Shown: positions 43,698-55,019, numbered from the stretch's first letter. The stretch: 64,000 nucleotides of DNA from Conchocele bisecta (GCA_029237695.1 CM055271.1:38126462-38190461); one strand, 5' to 3'. Numbers and translations: made by a program. The notes: a model not told the origin generated them from the letters alone.

Positions 43698-44685
43698 ACT
43701 AGATGGCCGCGGCCTGCATGTCGCGCCTTGTGGCGAGGCATGGACACTAAAAAAAAAGATATAGCATAACAAAAAACTTTAACCAAAAAACTTGACCAAA
43801 AAACAAAAAAAAAAAAAAAAAAAAAATTAACCAAAAACTTGAACCAAAAAACTTAACCAAAAACTTCAAAGTAATTTGACCTTGACATTCGGCACAGGGG
43901 CCGCACGGGAGGGGGGTAGAATGAAAATATAGATGATGATAAACACCCATGTGAAGTTTCAAGGTAATGGGCAAAGCAGTTGCAGAGATATAGTATAACA
44001 AAAAAATTTAACCAAAAAACAAAAAACTTAACCAAAAAACTTAACCAAAAACTTTAAGCAAAAAACTTAACCAAAAACTTCAAAGTAATTTGACCTTGAC
44101 ATTGGGCACAGGGGCCGCACGGGAGGGGGTAGAATGAAAATATAGATGATGATAAACACCCATGTGAAGTTTCAAGGTAATGGGCAAAGCAGTTGCAGAG
44201 ATATAGTATAACAAAAAAATTTAACCAAAACACTTAACCAAAAAACTTAACCAAAAACTTTAAGCAAAAACTTAACCAAAAACTTCAAAGTAATTTGACC
44301 TTGACATTGGGCACAGGGGCCGCACGGAAGGGGGGTAGAATGAAAATATAGATGATGATAAACACCCATGTGAAGTTTCAAGGTAATGGGCAAAGCAGTT
44401 GCAGAGATATAGTACAACGAAAAACTTTAACCAAAAAACTTAACCAAAAAACTTAACCAAAAACATTAACCAAAAACAAAAACTTGAACCAAAAAACTTA
44501 ACCAAAAACTTCAAAGTAATTTGACCTTGACATTGGGCGCAGGGGCCGCACGGAAGGGGGGTAGAATGAAAATATAGATGATGATAAACACCCATGTGAA
44601 GTTTCAAGGTAATGGGCAAAGCAGTTGCAGATATAGTATAACGAAAAACATTAACCAAAAAACTTAACCAAAAACTTTAAACAAA
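43698..44685 (+). mobile_element. TR-A element, array 1 of the 43.7-48.2 kb block
   Basis: Head at 43698, then four monomers. A poly-A expansion of 22 bases at 43805-43826 lies in the first AACC run. It ends without tail against the next head. Confidence 0.87.
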
Positions 44686-45442
44686 CTAGATGGCCGCGGC
44701 CTGCATGTCGCGCCTTGTGGCGAGGATGGACACAAAAAAAAAAGATATAGTATAACGAAAAACTTTAACCAAAAAACTTAACCAAAAAACTTAACCAAAA
44801 ACTTTAACCAAAAAACTTAACCAAAAACTTCAAAGTAATTTGACATTGGGCACAGGGGCCGCACGGGAGGCGGGTAGAATGAAAATAAAGATGATGATAA
44901 ACACCCATGTGAAGTTTCAAGGTAATGGGCAAAGCAGTTGCAGAGATATAGTATAACAAAAAACTTTAACCAAAAAACTTAACCAAAAAACTTAACCAAA
45001 TACTTTAACCAAAAAACTTAACCAAAAATTTCAAAGTAATTTGACCTTGACATTGGGCACAGGGGCCGCACGGGAGGGGGGTAGAATGAAAATATAAATG
45101 ATGATGAAACACCCATGTGAAGTTTCAAGGTAATGGGCAAAGCAGTTGCAGAGATATAGTATAACCAAAAACTTTAACCAAAAACTTTAACCAAAAAACT
45201 TAACCAAAAAACTTAACCAAAAACTTTAACCAAAGAACTTAACCAAAAACTTTAACCAAAAAACTTAACCAAACAACTTAACCAAAAAACTTAACCAAAA
45301 ACTTTAACCAAAGAACTTAACCAAAAAGTTTAACCAAAAAACTTAACCAAACAACTTAACCAAAAACTTTAACCGGACACACGTACGTACGTACGTACGC
45401 CAAACGGCCGACTAAATCGCGCTTTCCGCAAGCGGGCGCGAC
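44686..45442 (+). mobile_element. TR-A element with complete tail
   Basis: Head at 44686 (GAGGATGGACAC variant), two monomers, a long AACTTTAACC run and then ACGTACGTACGTACGTACGC at 45380 and the tail hairpin TCGCGCTTTCCGCAAGCGGG CGCGA at 45417-45441. Confidence 0.88.
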
Positions 45443-45856
45443 AAAAACTTAACCAAAAACTTCAAAGTAATTTGACCTTGACATTGGGCATAGGGGCCGC
45501 ACGGGAGGGGGGTAGAATGAAAATATAGATGATGATAAACACCCATGTGAAGTTTCAAGGTAATGGGCAAAGCAGTTGCAGAGATATAGTACAACGAAAA
45601 ACTGTAACCAAAAAACTTAACCAAAAAACTTAACCAAAAACATTAACCAAAAACTTGAACCAGAAAACTTAACCAAAAACTTCAAAGTAATTTGACCTTG
45701 ACATTGGGCGCAGGGGCCGCACGGAAGGGGGGTAGAATGAAAATATAGATGATGATAAACACCCATGTGAAGTTTCAAGGTAATGGGCAAAGCAGTTGCA
45801 GATATAGTATAACGAAAAACATTAACCAAAAAACTTAACCAAAAACTTTAAACAAA
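45443..45856 (+). mobile_element. TR-A core monomers without head
   Basis: Two monomers that begin directly after the tail and lead into the next head. They repeat 44270-44685 closely (GAACCAGAAAAC against GAACCAAAAAAC, GGGCGCAGGGGCC in both), shift about 1,171. Confidence 0.85.
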
Positions 45857-48213
45857 CTAGATGGCCGCGGCCTGCATGTCGCGCCTTGTGGCGAGGATGG
45901 ACACTAAAAAAAAGATATAGTATAACGAAAAACTTTAACCAAAAAACTTAACCAAAAAACTTAACCAAAAACTTTAACCAAAAAACTTAACCAAAAACTT
46001 CAAAGTAATTTGACATTGGGCACAGGGGCCGCACGGGAGAGGGGTAGAATGAAAATAAAGATGATGATAAACACCCATGTGAAGTTTCAAGGTAATGGGC
46101 AAAGCAGTTGCAGAGATATAGTATAACAAAAAACTTTAACCTAAAAACTTAACCAAAAAACTTAACCAAATACTTTAACCAAAAAACTTAACCAAAAACT
46201 TCAAAGTAATTTGACCTTGACATTGGGCACAGGGGCCGCATGGGAGGGGGGTAGAATGAAAATATAGATGATGATAAACACCCATGTGAAGTTTCAAGGT
46301 AATGGGCAAAGCAGTTGCAGAGATATAGCATAACAAAAAACTTTAACCAAAAACTTTAACCAAAAAACTTAAACCAAAAAATTAACAAAACTTAACCAAA
46401 AACTTTAACCAAAAAACTTAACCAAAAACTTCAAAGTAATTTGACCTTGAAATTGGGCACAGGGGCCGCACGGGAGGGGGGTAGAATGAAAATATAGATG
46501 ATGATAAACACCCATATGAAGTTTCAATGTAATGGGCAAAGCAGTTGCAGAGATATAGTATAACGAAAAACTTTAACGAAAAACTTTAACCAAAAAACTT
46601 AACCAAAAAACTTAACCAAAAAAATTAACTTAACCAAAAAACTTAACCAAAAAACTTAACCAAAAACTTTAACCAAAAACTTTAACCAAAAAACTTAACC
46701 AAAAGCTTCAAAGTAATTTGACCTTGACATTGGGCACAGGGGTCGCACGGACGGGGGGTAGAATGAAAATATAGATGATGATAAACACCCATGTGAAGTT
46801 TCAAGGTAATGGGCAAAGCAGTTGCAGAGATATAGTATAACGAAAAACTTTAACCAAAAACTTTAACCAAAAAACTTAACCAAAAAACTTAACCAAAAAC
46901 TTTAACCAAAAAACTTAACCAAAAACTTCAAAGTAATTTGACCTTGACATTGGGCACAGGGGACGCACGGAAGGGGGGTAGAATGAAAATATAGATGATG
47001 ATAAACACCCATGTGAAGTTTCAAGGTAATGGGCAAAGCGTTTGCAGAGATATAGTATAACGAAAAACTTTAACCAAAAAACTTACCAAAAAACCTTAAC
47101 CAAAAACTTTAACCAAAAAACTTAACCAAAAAACTTAACCAAAAACTTTAACCAAAGAACTTAACCAAAAACTTTAAAGTAATTTGACCTTCACATTGGG
47201 GACAGGGGCCGCACAGGAGGGGGTAGAATGAAAATATAGATGATGATAAACACCCATATGAAGTTTCAAGGTAATGGGTAAAGCAGTTGCAGAGATATAG
47301 TATAACGAAAAACTTTAACCAAAAAACTTAAGCAAAAAACTTAACCAAAAACTTTAACCAAAAAACTTAACCAAAAACTTCAAAGTAATTTGACCTTGAC
47401 ATTGGGCACAGGGGTCGCACGGAAGGGGGGTAGAATGAAAATATAGATGATGATAAACACCCATGTGAAGTTTCAAGGTAATGGGCAAAGCAGTTGCAGA
47501 GATATAGTATAACGAAAAAATTTAAACTTTAACCAAAAAACTTACCAAAAAACCTTAACCAAAAATTTTAACCAAAAAATAAAAACTTAACCAAAAAACT
47601 TAACCAAAAACTTTAACCAAAGAACTTAACCAAAAACTTCAAAGTAATTTGACCTTCACATTGGGCACAGGGGCCGCACAGAGGGGGTAGAATGAAAATA
47701 GATGATGATAAACACCCATAAAGAAGTTTCAAGGTAATAGGCAAAGCGTTGCAGAGATATAGTATAACGAAAAACTTTAACCAAAAAACTTAACCAAAAA
47801 ACTTAACCAAAAACTTTAACCAAAAAACTTAACCAAAAACTTCAAAGTAATTTGACCTTGACATTGGGCACAGGGGCCGCACGGGAGGGGGGTAGAATGA
47901 AAATATAGATGATGATAAACACCCATGTGAAGTTTCAAGGTAATGGGCAAAGCAGTTGCAGAGATATAGTATAACGAAAAACTTTAACCAAAAACTTTAA
48001 CCAAAGAACTTAACCAAAAACATTAACCAAAAAACTTAACCAAACAACTTAACCAAAAAACTTAACCAAAAACTTTAACCAAAGAACTTAACCAAAAACT
48101 TTAACCAAAAAACTTAACCGTACAGCTTAACCAAAAACTTTAACCGGACACACGTACGTACGTACGTACGCCAAACGGCCGACTATATCGCGCTTTCCGC
48201 AAGCGGGCGCGAC
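45857..48213 (+). mobile_element. TR-A element, head to tail, about 9 monomers
   Basis: Head at 45857 with the same GAGGATGGACAC variant as 44686, nine monomers, ACGTACGTACGTACGTACGC at 48153 and the full tail hairpin to 48213. The best complete long TR-A in the window. Confidence 0.9.
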
Positions 48214-48788
48214 AAAAATTGTGAGAAAGGGCACCTCGTGTGTATGTGTTGCTTGTATCGTGACATAGGTACCGCATTTCGTATAAACATATTTTAAAAT
48301 AGCGTACATGTAGGTGGTCGATGAAAGTTGTAAATATTATCTATACCTTTCATTTGTAACCGCTTGTATGCAATTGGTTACGTTGGTTACATCCTATATG
48401 TCTTCGGTAACATAATGCGGTAGGCATCATGAGAAATGAGGGTTTTAGTTATGATCATAATGCGGTAGGTATTGCCTTTAGATGGATTAACCCCAATTGT
48501 TGAACGATGTGTATGTGCTCATATTTGTTCTTACCTGCGTCATGTAGTATATGAAACTATTGGTCACAGATTCAATGAAGATAACGCTACTATATCAGAG
48601 TATGTGATCACGTGGTCTATTGTTTACAGTGGATTAATGGTGGCGCGCATGAGGTATCAGGTACATATTATGTTTCATCAATACGACTGCGGTTTCTTCC
48701 TTTAAATGATGGCCATGTTCCGGCCGTTAACACGACGAGTCCGCTAATACCAAATTTAGCAGCAATACTAAATAAACAGTATGTAGTT
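48214..48788. other. Unassigned sequence
   Basis: GGTAACATAATGCGGTAGGC and ATAATGCGGTAGGTATTGCC form a short direct repeat at 48409-48475. No gene or known family recognised. Confidence 0.4.
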
Positions 48789-48864
48789 AGTCTGAACATT
48801 ATGCAGAGAAATTCCAATCGGACCAAGTTTTCCGTCCGATTCAAATTTCTCTGCAGAATGTTCA
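48789..48864. repeat. Foldback, ~75 bp
   Basis: GTCTGAACATTATGCAGAGA pairs with TCTCTGCAGAATGTTCAGC, then AATTCCAATCGGAC with GTCCGATTCAAATT, loop CAAGTTTTCC. The arms differ at three or four positions. Confidence 0.75.
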
Positions 48865-49330
48865 GCGTATACCGATCAAGGGCGGCACTGGCCAAGTGCT
48901 AAATAAGCCCCACTTTTCTATTCGATGAGGGATTAGGCACAATGACGACTCTCGTCTCATGAAAACCAGCGACGACGTCACACGGCCTCGCTAACGGGCT
49001 ACATATATAGAAGACAACGTGTGAAAAGTCTCGGCATTAGCGCACTGTCACGACCAATGTAATCACTTATAATTGGCTCCCTGGCTGCCGCGTTTGGCCA
49101 ACGACCGTTCAAGAGTCGTCTTAATTTGTCATACATGTCGCAGTGCATACATGTCGCAGTGCATTTGGGAATCCGGACGGGTAAGACCTATCGACCCATG
49201 CAATCTAGGAAGACTTCAAACAGCTGGTCCGGATTCTCTCTGGAAAAAGTACCCTACATACGCGACCAAGTGGCTTAGTTAGCCCTTTACAGCCGGGAAA
49301 CAATTGTAGTAGGATGAAACTATTGAGAGA
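48865..49330. other. Unassigned sequence
   Basis: A short direct repeat CATACATGTCGCAGTGCA occurs twice around 49130-49160. No convincing gene. Confidence 0.4.
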
Positions 49331-49462
49331 AAATAATTTATTTTCTTTATTTCTGCTCGAAAGTATAGGTTTTTACCACTAGTTTGAACCGTCTCGACGA
49401 GACGGTTCAAACGAGTGGTAACAACATAATTATACGTTTATTGAGAAATAAACAAAATAATT
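49331..49462. mobile_element. M4c foldback, stand-alone copy
   Basis: TTTGAACCGTCTCGACGAGA CGGTTCAAA at the centre, arms AAATAATTTATTTTCTTTAT and its complement. This is the same foldback that sits inside the M4 composites at 17822-17936 and 56200-56310, here on its own, so M4c is an independent element. Confidence 0.8.
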
Positions 49463-50333
49463 AGATTTGTTCAACAAAAATAGAATATTCATATTTTTGC
49501 AACGAATACATGTATGACAAACATGTATATGTTCATCGAGTGGTGTGAAATGTCCATATTTCACGAGTGCCGTTATATTATAAACCGTTCCATGGAAATT
49601 AGCAGTTTTTTAGACTGTATACGGTAACGAATGTGTATTTGCAGCCTGCACTGCAGATGCACGTTATGAATATAGATAGCGGAAGTAGTCGTATTTTCAC
49701 CGGAAGTTGTTTATTTCATCGATGAGAACATATGACTTTTATTTACATCGTATAACTATGTATTTCATGGGTAGGTATATAATAAATAGGCATCCGCGCA
49801 GTCTGATCCGGGCCTGCGCTGATCATCATTAAGTCAGCGAAGTAGCTTTATTGCATAAAATGGACGACCGCAGTGTATTAATACTTTGTAATAACAATAG
49901 ACTAGGCAAAGCCACGAAGGCCGGATTTTCTTCAAGGCATAGACAATTGGATAACAAATAATTGGCTACTAATGTTGTTATGACCATGATTGAAAGTGAC
50001 AACTGTCAGTGGACTCAGATGGCAAAAGAAGCCAGTTTAGAGAAAACCAACATTCAGTTGTAGGCTGACATACATGTATTAGTACAAACTACGAGTGAAC
50101 GTATGTGCTGTCTGATGAGTTTTGTCAAATTGAACATTGAAAATCGATTACGTGGAAAAAGATAAACAAAAAACGGCTGGATCGTGGTATGTGGTGGGCA
50201 CCGATTTCTTATGAACAGGTGCAAGTGTGGTGGTTCTAGGTGGTATAGCAAGTGAGAATCAGATTTAACGACGAAAACTTAACATTGAAAATGGCTATGT
50301 CGATTACGCGGAAAACATAGGTCAAGATGAAAG
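49463..50333. other. Mostly unassigned
   Basis: An M9-like trace (GCATCCGCGCAGTCTGATCC) at 49790-49830. A block at 50175-50290 (TGGTGGGCACCGATTTCTTA, GTGCAAGTGTGGTGGTTCTA, AACTTAACATTG) is matched on the other side of the TR-A arrays at 51365-51470. Confidence 0.45.
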
Positions 50334-50587
50334 ACTAGATGGCCGCGGCCTGCATGTCGCGCCTTGTGGCGAGGTATGGACACTAAAAAAAAAGATGTAG
50401 TATAACGAAAAACTTAACCAAAAAACTTAACCAAAAACTTTAACCAAAAAACTTAACCAAAAAACTTAACCAAAAACTTTAACCAAAAAACTTAACCAAA
50501 AACTTCAAAGTAATTTGACCTTGACATTGGGCACAAAAACTTAACCAAAAACTTTAACCAAAGAACTTAACCAAAAACTTTAACCAA
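50334..50587 (+). mobile_element. TR-A element, short, no tail
   Basis: Head at 50334 and one and a half monomers; the second monomer breaks off after GACATTGGGCACA. Confidence 0.85.
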
Positions 50588-50752
50588 ACTAGATGGCTGC
50601 GGCCTGCATGTCGCGCCTTGTGGCGAGGCATGGAGACTAAAAAAAAAGATATAGTATAACGAAAAACTTTAACCAAAAAACTTAACCAAAAACTTTAACA
50701 CGAACGTACGTCAAATTGCCGACTATATCGCACTTTCCGCAAGCGAGCGCGA
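50588..50752 (+). mobile_element. TR-A minimal element, head to tail
   Basis: Head at 50588, no conserved core block, then ACGAACGTACGTC and a tail TCGCACTTTCCGCAAGCGAG CGCGA. About 165 bp: only the two ends are left, showing what a non-repeat form of the element looks like. Confidence 0.85.
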
Positions 50753-51364
50753 AAAAAACTTTAACCAAAAACTTCAAAGTAATTTGACCTTGACATTGGG
50801 CACAGGGGCCGCACGGGAGGGGGGGTAGAATGAAAATATAGATGATGATAAACACCCATATGAAGTTTCAAGGTAATGGCAAAGCAGTTGCAAGAGATCT
50901 AAGTATAAAACAAAAAAATTTATTTAACCAAAAAACTTAACCTGGGAAACTTTAAGCCCAAAAAAACTTAAAACCAAAAAACTTCAAAGTAATTTGACCT
51001 TGACATTGGGCACAGGGGCCGCACGGGAGGGGGGGGGTAGAATGAAAATATAGATGATGATAAACACCCATATGAAGTTTCAAGGTAATGGGCAAAGCAG
51101 TTGCAGAGATATAGTATAACAAAAAACTTTAACCAAAAAACTTAACCAGAAACTTTAACCAAAAAACTTAACCAAAAACTTCAAAGTAATTTGACCTTGA
51201 CATTGGGCACAGGGGCCGCACGGGAGGGGGGTAGAATGAAGATATAGATGATGATAAACACCCATGTGAATTTTCAAGGTAATGGGCAAAGCAGTTGCAG
51301 AGATATAGTATAACGAAAAACTTTAACGAAAAACTTTAACCAAAAAACTTAACCAAAAAACTTG
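50753..51364 (+). mobile_element. TR-A core monomers, no head or tail
   Basis: Three monomers with an indel-rich stretch at 50880-50980. They end at CAAAAAACTTGGATATTGGA in non-array sequence. Confidence 0.82.
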
Positions 51365-52040
51365 GATATTGGAATGTGATGGGCACCCGTTGGTTATGAA
51401 GTTGTGCAAGTATGGTGGTTCTAATTGGTATTGTAACAGAGAAATGAACAACACACGAACGCTTAACATTGTGGACGACGCCCGGCTTTCGGACCCGGCC
51501 AAAAATCATATTACACTAGTGAAATAAATATGCAAATTAGCTCGGTACAGAAAACATGTTTTTTACCAATGCAATTGCAATGTATGACGTTGTGCTTCTG
51601 CAATAAATAGAATATAACATTGTGATGATTTAATATGAATATCATATTAAACCATCAGTCATGTACGATCGATCCTCTATTTATTATCGTCAGCAAAACG
51701 ATTAGATCATAACCAATCATAATGTGAAGCTGTGCAAGATGAGCAAGAGTTCAACACGGTGAACGCACTATAATCATTCTTCGAACTGATGCAGTCATAA
51801 TATGTGACGCGCCAAGTGAAAACCTCCCTTATCGGAAAACCTGACGTAACGGGTGATGACGTTAGAAAGATGGCGTAATTTTCGCGCTGTTTCGACAAAG
51901 TAGACGTCACATTTAGCGTCATTGTCGTATCTATATAATATATTATATGCATTAAAATGGCGTTTATATATTATATGTATACGTACACACTGACCTTACT
52001 GTACGTTTCATGCAATACACTATCTCTTGCATGCTGTAAT
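51365..52040. other. Unassigned sequence
   Basis: 51365-51470 resembles 50175-50290 (see there). ATTTAATATGAATATCATATTAAACCATC at 51629-51655 is a small hairpin. No gene recognised. Confidence 0.4.
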
Positions 52041-52241
52041 AGCAGAACCTGTATAAACCGGACACACATACAGTCTCTGTATCCTTAATTGTATGGGTTT
52101 CTGTGTCATCTATCTCTGATGATAACACATTTTCACATCCGCACGACTTGACATAGTCATATGTCTGCTTTACAGTGGAACCTCTCTAAACCGGACACCC
52201 TGGGGACCTCCCAGGGTGTCCGGTTTAGAGAGGTTCCACTG
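52041..52241. mobile_element. M7 (pogo/Tigger-like MITE), copy 3
   Basis: AGCAGAACCTGTATAAACCG forms the worn left end and a perfect foldback of CAGTGGAACCTCTCTAAACC (52173-52241) the right end, as in copy 2. Confidence 0.7.
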
Positions 52242-52277
52242 TATTTGCATGTACGCGTATTCGTGCAAACTACTAAA

Positions 52278-53076
52278 ACTAGATGGCCGCGGCCTGCATG
52301 TCGCGCCTTGTGGCGAGGCATGGACACTAAAAAAAAAAGATATAGTATAACGAAAAACTTTAACCAAAAAACTTAACCAAAAACTTTAACCAAAAAACTT
52401 TTGTAAACCAAAAAACTTAACCAAAAACTTTAAAGAAAAAACTTAACCAAAAACTTCAAAGTAATTTGACCTTGACATTGGGCACAGGGCCGCACTGGGG
52501 GGGGGGGTGTAGAATGAAAATATAGATGATGATAAACACCCATGTGAAGTTTCAAGGTAATGGGCAAAGCAGTTGCAGAGATATAGTATAACGAAAAACT
52601 TTACCCAAAAGACTTAACCAAAAACTTTAACCGAAAAACTTACCAAAAAACTTAACCAAAAACTTTAACCAAAAAACTTAACCAAAATCTTCAAAGTAAT
52701 TTGACCTTGACATTGGGCACAGGGGCCGCACGGGAGGGGGTAGAATGAAAATATAGATGATGATAAACACCCATGTGAAGTTTCAAGGTAATGGGCAAAG
52801 CAGTTGCAGAGATATAGTATAACGAAAAACTTTAACGAAAAACTTTAACCAAAAAACTTAACCAAAAAACTTTAACCAAAAACTTTAACCAAAGAACTGA
52901 ACCAAAAACTTTAACCAAAGAACTTAACCAAACAACTTAACCAAAAACTTTAACCGGACACACCAAAGAACTTAACCAAAAACTTTAAGCAAAAAACTTA
53001 AGCAAAAACTTTAACCGGACACACGTACGTACGCCAAAGTGCCGACTATATCGCGCTTTCCGCAAGCGGGCGTGAC
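52278..53076 (+). mobile_element. TR-A element, head to tail
   Basis: Head at 52278, two to three monomers, then a part-tail CCGGACACACC (52955-52964) followed by more AACC words, and a final CCGGACACACGTACGTACGC at 53017 with the hairpin TCGCGCTTTCCGCAAGCGGG. The double CCGGACACAC shows that the end region itself can be duplicated. Confidence 0.88.
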
Positions 53077-53084
53077 AAAAACTG

Positions 53085-53627
53085 TTTGTTCCACGTTTTG
53101 CTGCCGACGATCTTTTGGCTATTAAACATATTAAATCGTAAAAATATTTAAATATTAGTACTTTTTCATCAATAACAAAAAAGTCACCCTCCCATTAAAA
53201 AAAGTATTAATGTAGTTCCATCAAATATTGATTTTATTGTGAAAAAACTATTTTCCTATGGGAATTTAACATGGGGGCTGAAAATATATTTTTTTAAAAT
53301 AATTATTTATTTGTGGACCGATTTTCAAAATCTAACTTTTGTTTTGTTAGTTGCATCATTTCCAAGCTATCTAGCCAGGTTTCGGAGTAAATTTTGATTT
53401 TTTTATCTCATCCCCTGGTGCTTCTACCTCTTTTCCCCCCATGTTAAAATCCCATCGGAAATAGTTTTTTCGCTATAAAATAAATATTTGATGGAATTTC
53501 ATCAAACTAAACATTTTGGGGGAGGGTGACCTTTTTGTTATTGGTGAAAAAGTACTTATATTTAAATATTTGTTAGACTTAATGTGTAATAGCCAAATGT
53601 TTGTCGGCAGAAAAACGTGGAACAGTA
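53085..53627. mobile_element. Large foldback element (~540 bp)
   Basis: TTCCACGTTTTGCTGCCGAC at 53090 pairs with GTCGGCAGAAAAACGTGGAA at 53605; further in AAAAAGTCACCCTCCC with GGGAGGGTGACCTTTTT, CATCAAATATTGATTTTAT with ATAAATATTTGATGG, and CATGGGGG with CCCCCATG. The spacer 53285-53430 is the part shared with 22700-22990. Confidence 0.82.
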
Positions 53628-53708
53628 ATCCATCCCGTGTGACGTGAATGTGATACATGTAAGGCTGGGTCAAGCAAATTCCCGTTGCACAACCATGCAT
53701 AAGGTATT

Positions 53709-53950
53709 ACACAACCGCCTGCGTTAATCTTGCTCATATTATTATCAACTTTTCTGAACATATATTGGCAATGTCAACTCGCAATCAAGCAACTTGATTG
53801 TCTGAGCCTGAGCTGTGCTACAGCTCAGGATCAGCCAATCAAGCTGCTTGACTTGAAGCAGAATATTCAAGTATTATGAAATAAATAAATTGACAAATAT
53901 TGGCAAGATTGTCTGATTTCAGGCACAATATCCAAGTATTTTGAAATAGA
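53709..53950. mobile_element. M2 element, nearly complete
   Basis: ACACAACCGCCTGCGTTAAT at the left; an extended foldback TGTCTGAGCCTGAGCTGTGC and its complement in the centre. The right end CAAATATTGGCAAGATT is followed by a repeated TCTGATTTCAGGCACAATAT piece instead of the terminal bases. The empty-site reference TGAACATATATTGGCAATG lies at 53755-53773. Confidence 0.8.
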
Positions 53951-53987
53951 GCGTGCAATCCTTCTGTCAAAGCCAATTTTCGGTAAT

Positions 53988-54105
53988 ACACTACCGCCTG
54001 CGGTAATCTTGCCACTATTTGTCAGTTTCTGTATTTCAAAGTACATGTACTTGAATAGTGCGCTTGAAATTCAAATAGTGCGAGTTGGCATTACCAATAA
54101 CATAA
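53988..54105. repeat. M2 fragment (left half plus part of right)
   Basis: ACACTACCGCCTGCGGTAAT CTTGCC is a very good end; the central foldback is deleted (TGCGCTTGAAATTCAAATAG). Confidence 0.72.
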
Positions 54106-54126
54106 CACAGGTTCTTGACGACTCAG

Positions 54127-54282
54127 CTAAGCTGAATCCGGTTGCGGAGTCCAATCAGTATCAATTTCGGATACTCATTCAACTACATGTATGTCCTTTA
54201 ATTGTCTGATTATATTCCTGACAAACCGATCCGATACGTTCGCGGATAATACATTTACAGTTAACTGGAACAGCAGCAGCAG
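54127..54282 (+). repeat. Dispersed repeat shared with 38620-38790
   Basis: GGTTGCGGAGTCCAATCAGT, TTTCGGATACTCATTCAACT, CCTGACAAACCGATCCGATA and ACAGTTAACTGGAACAGCAG. Confidence 0.65.
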
Positions 54283-54418
54283 AGCACAGTCAGCCGTTTT
54301 CGTTTTCTGGATGTTGTACATTGCGGGAAAAGGAGAAATTGCTTGTAACAAGCAATTTCTCCTTTTCCCACAATGTTACAACATCCAGAAAACGAAAACG
54401 GCTGACTGTGCTTTGCAG
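54283..54418. repeat. Foldback, ~135 bp
   Basis: GCAGAGCACAGTCAGCCGTT TTCGTTTTCTGGATGTTGTA pairs with the complement ending ACGGCTGACTGTGCTTTGC, centre GAGAAATTGCTTGTAACAAG CAATTTCTC. A partial arm also occurs at 38755. Confidence 0.85.
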
Positions 54419-54435
54419 AACCAAATGTTTTCACA

Positions 54436-54765
54436 GTTTCTTGAAGAACGGTTCATATTTCGGTGTTTTTATTTTAGTTATTTCGGTATCTCTGGAGGTT
54501 TGGGTGCATTGTTACCAACATACAATTTATGTTCCTGTGTGGGTATTTTGACATTATAAAAGGGGTCCGAATGTTCGGAAGGATGAATGCGTAGATAATT
54601 GACGATTTCTGTCGTGTGTAATGATTAAACATTAGTAGTTGCAAAGAAAAACTATATAAATTACCCAAAACCAACGAAATCCGCCCAAATCTACCCGATA
54701 TACACCAAAATACCCATATGATACCGACATACTGACCATTTGTTCAAACACCCGTGGTCAATAGA
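54436..54765 (-). mobile_element. M8 element, copy 2
   Basis: Minus-strand relative of 58640-59133 without the M6 insert: TTCTTGAAGAACGGTTCATA, TCTCTGGAGGTTTGGGTGCA, AATTGACGATTTCTGTCGTG, TTCAAACACCCGTGG. Confidence 0.8.
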
Positions 54766-54815
54766 TGTTCAGAAACGTTGATACTATTGGCAAGATTTAC
54801 GCAGGGAATCGTGTA
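54766..54815. repeat. M2 fragment (right end)
   Basis: TTCAGAAACGTTGATACTAT TGGCAAGATTTACGCAGG. Confidence 0.6.
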
Positions 54816-55019
54816 TATGTGCACATGGTATAAGGTCAGCCGCATGCAATTTCAATATTTACTTTTGACGAAAGTCGGACAGGCAAATCTCGGAGATTTT
54901 CCCGTCATTTTGGTAATTACGCCAAACACGGAATATGTCATAATTAGACCCGAATACATGCTGTGACGGAAGGCATTGTATGATGTTTGTGAACAGCTTA
55001 GTACCGGAATTCATATGTA

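Noticed and set aside
29363..47403. Many ~62-70 codon minus-strand frames with near-identical sequence, looking like a gene family
   Set aside because: Each is the same TR-A monomer translated. The frames end at the variable AACC run and do not extend over monomers, and differences are not biased to silent sites by eye.
24300..48130. TTAACC-rich runs as interstitial telomere sequence
   Set aside because: The words are AACTTAACCAAAA and AACTTTAACCAAAA, not TTAGGG or its complement, and they belong to the TR-A monomer.
51866..51885. AAAGATGGCG as a start codon in good context
   Set aside because: The frame stops after two codons (ATG GCG TAA) and no donor lies in between.
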